DNA of 9,043 nt from Phycisphaerales bacterium (GTDB taxonomy: Bacteria; Planctomycetota; Phycisphaerae; Phycisphaerales; SM1A02). Location of the stretch: positions 1 to 9,043 of the forward strand of contig DOVP01000122.1 of NCBI GenBank assembly GCA_003520025.1, read 5' to 3'. The position numbers were made by a program, and so were the translations under genes. How positions within the stretch are numbered: position 1 is the first letter of the stretch; each line of letters opens with the position of its first letter. Of the stretch, positions 8,296-9,043 are shown piece by piece. Below the pieces are notes generated by a model, which worked only from the letters and a program-made list of their open reading frames with translations, searched no databases and had not been told where the DNA came from.

Positions 8296-8763
8296 TCAAT
8301 GTGTTTCGGCGGATGCCTCAACCGGGACCGAGTCCGTCTGGATCGTCACCCTTCCGGAAAACGAGGTTGTGGGCCGATATCCCCATTCCGCCAAGGTCTC
8401 AGCGAGCGTGCTCGTGTCCAAGTAGTGCAGTGAGCCACTGATATGGACTTGGCTTCCGGGCGTTGCGGAGGCAGGAAGGACAATTGGGAGTTCGGCCGTG
8501 CGATCGAACCCTGCGGCAAGCACCATGCCGCCAGCGTGCCGGCCTCGCCAAGATCCAGAGCCGGGAATCTGCGCGGTGTAGTCGAACTCGACCAGTTTGA
8601 TCGCGTGATCGTTTGGGTTGATGACATGGATTGTTGCCGTGCCGGCAGTGGCGTCGGATGAGCGTTCAGTCAAGATGCCTGTTCCGCTTAGGAGAACCTT
8701 CGGTGGCATGGCGCATCCGGTGATCAGAAGAAGCAGCGGCACGAGAAGTCGAGTGGTTGGCAT
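8296..8763 (-). CDS. Predicted lipoprotein with LEA14/WHy-like domain
   Basis: The 155-residue product starts MPTTRLLVPLLLLITGC, a short lipoprotein signal peptide with a lipobox (ITGC, Cys17), so it should be lipid-anchored to a membrane on the outer side of the inner membrane. The mature part (about 25-145) is predicted beta-rich. It carries the pattern of the LEA14/WHy (water stress and hypersensitive response) fold: alternating hydrophobics, then INPNDHAIKLVEFDYTAQI (48-66), then a Gly-rich turn and a LPIVLPASATPG segment (92-103). Bacterial proteins of this fold are often small lipoproteins of unclear role, linked to stress tolerance in some cases. The frame extends upstream to 8979, but that extension is Pro/Cys-rich and unlike coding sequence, so the ATG at 8763 directly before the signal peptide is preferred; no clear ribosome binding site is visible. 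It is co-directional with the acidic small protein downstream. The lipoprotein call is strong; the domain call is moderate. Confidence 0.72.
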   Translation of the reverse strand: MPTTRLLVPLLLLITGCAMPPKVLLSGTGILTERSSDATAGTATIHVINPNDHAIKLVEFDYTAQIPGSGSWRGRHAGGMVLAAGFDRTAELPIVLPASATPGSQVHISGSLHYLDTSTLAETLAEWGYRPTTSFSGRVTIQTDSVPVEASAETH

Positions 8764-8981
8764 TGGCGAACCATAGCACGTTGCAGCGTGGGGAGGCCTC
8801 GCAGCAACGAGCGTAGTGGAGCAGTGGAGGGGGTCGGCAGGAAGGGATACAGCGTTTTCCGCACAGGCGTTGCAGATTGCGCAGGCCGGCGGGGAAGTGG
8901 ATGAAACATGAGGGGGCGGACTCAGGTGGCTTGTGCAGGAGGCCGATGGTTGGTGTGGAGGGTACGGCTCGGAGTGCATGC

Positions 8982-9043
8982 ATGCGACTTGACGCGATTC
9001 TTCATCAGGCAGCAGCGGTTGATGCCAGCGACATCCACCTTGT
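8982..9043 (+). CDS. Probable PilT-type ATPase, N-terminal fragment cut by window edge
   Basis: Only 20 codons are visible, reading MRLDAILHQAAAVDASDIHL and then leaving the window. The ASDIHL motif about 15-20 residues from the start is the beginning of the N-terminal domain in PilT and PilU twitching-motility ATPases and related type II/IV secretion ATPases, where (G/A)SD(L/I)HL sits at this place. In PilB/GspE the same motif comes much later, so PilT type is favoured. GGAG lies 7 nt before the start at 8982, which supports this frame over the overlapping ATG at 8978, whose frame stops after four codons. The gene is divergent from the lipoprotein across about 218 bases. Walker motifs lie outside the window, so the call rests on a short motif. 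Confidence 0.55.
   Translation, partial: MRLDAILHQAAAVDASDIHL

Noticed and set aside
7973..8425. A plus-strand frame starting with a Val/Ile-rich membrane-like stretch.
   Set aside because: The hydrophobic run is the complement of GAT/GAC codons for the acidic protein on the other strand, and the rest has no domain character.
8764..8979. N-terminal extension of the lipoprotein frame, and another overlapping minus-strand frame (8666-8983).
   Set aside because: Both are Pro/Cys/His-rich without domain features, and the lipoprotein signal peptide starts cleanly at 8763.
8909..9043. A plus-strand frame from an ATG at 8909 running to the window end.
   Set aside because: It overlaps the ASDIHL reading in another frame and shows no motif; the 8982 start has GGAG at proper spacing.

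Overview
The window looks like the outer-membrane biogenesis locus of a didermic, roughly 60% GC bacterium. By inference it is a planctomycete-type or related organism: the gene order bamA - skp/ompH - lpxD - (lpxC-)fabZ - lpxA is the widespread Gram-negative cluster, but here fabZ is fused behind lpxC, ompH is present twice and lpxD is present twice. No rRNA or other taxonomic marker is visible, so the lineage call is weak.

Layout: (1) 1-818, minus strand, is the front three quarters of an LpxD acyltransferase whose 3' end runs off the left edge. (2) 819-929 is a short divergent intergenic region. (3) 930-7929, plus strand, is a tightly packed six-gene run: bamA, two OmpH/Skp-like periplasmic chaperone genes, a second lpxD, a bifunctional lpxC-fabZ, and lpxA. 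The gaps between genes are 1 to about 76 nt, so it is probably one operon. (4) 7979-8763, minus strand, converges on lpxA and holds a small, extremely acidic protein of unknown function and, upstream of it, a lipoprotein with a LEA14/WHy-like domain. (5) 8982-9043, plus strand, is the first 20 codons of a probable PilT-type ATPase cut by the right edge.

How they work together: LpxA puts the first hydroxyacyl chain on UDP-GlcNAc, the LpxC half of the fusion deacetylates the product, and LpxD adds the second acyl chain, giving the lipid A precursor. The FabZ half dehydrates 3-hydroxyacyl-ACP, drawing on the same acyl-ACP pool that LpxA and LpxD use. BamA and the Skp-like proteins place beta-barrel proteins in the same outer membrane. 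LpxB, LpxH/I and LpxK are not in this window.

I see no RNA gene, CRISPR array or complete insertion sequence. The main oddities are the duplicated and diverged lpxD pair on either side of bamA, the tandem OmpH paralogues with a shared C-terminal motif, a REP-like palindrome inside the last codons of lpxA, and the acidic small protein. No stretch longer than 300 bases lacks a gene.
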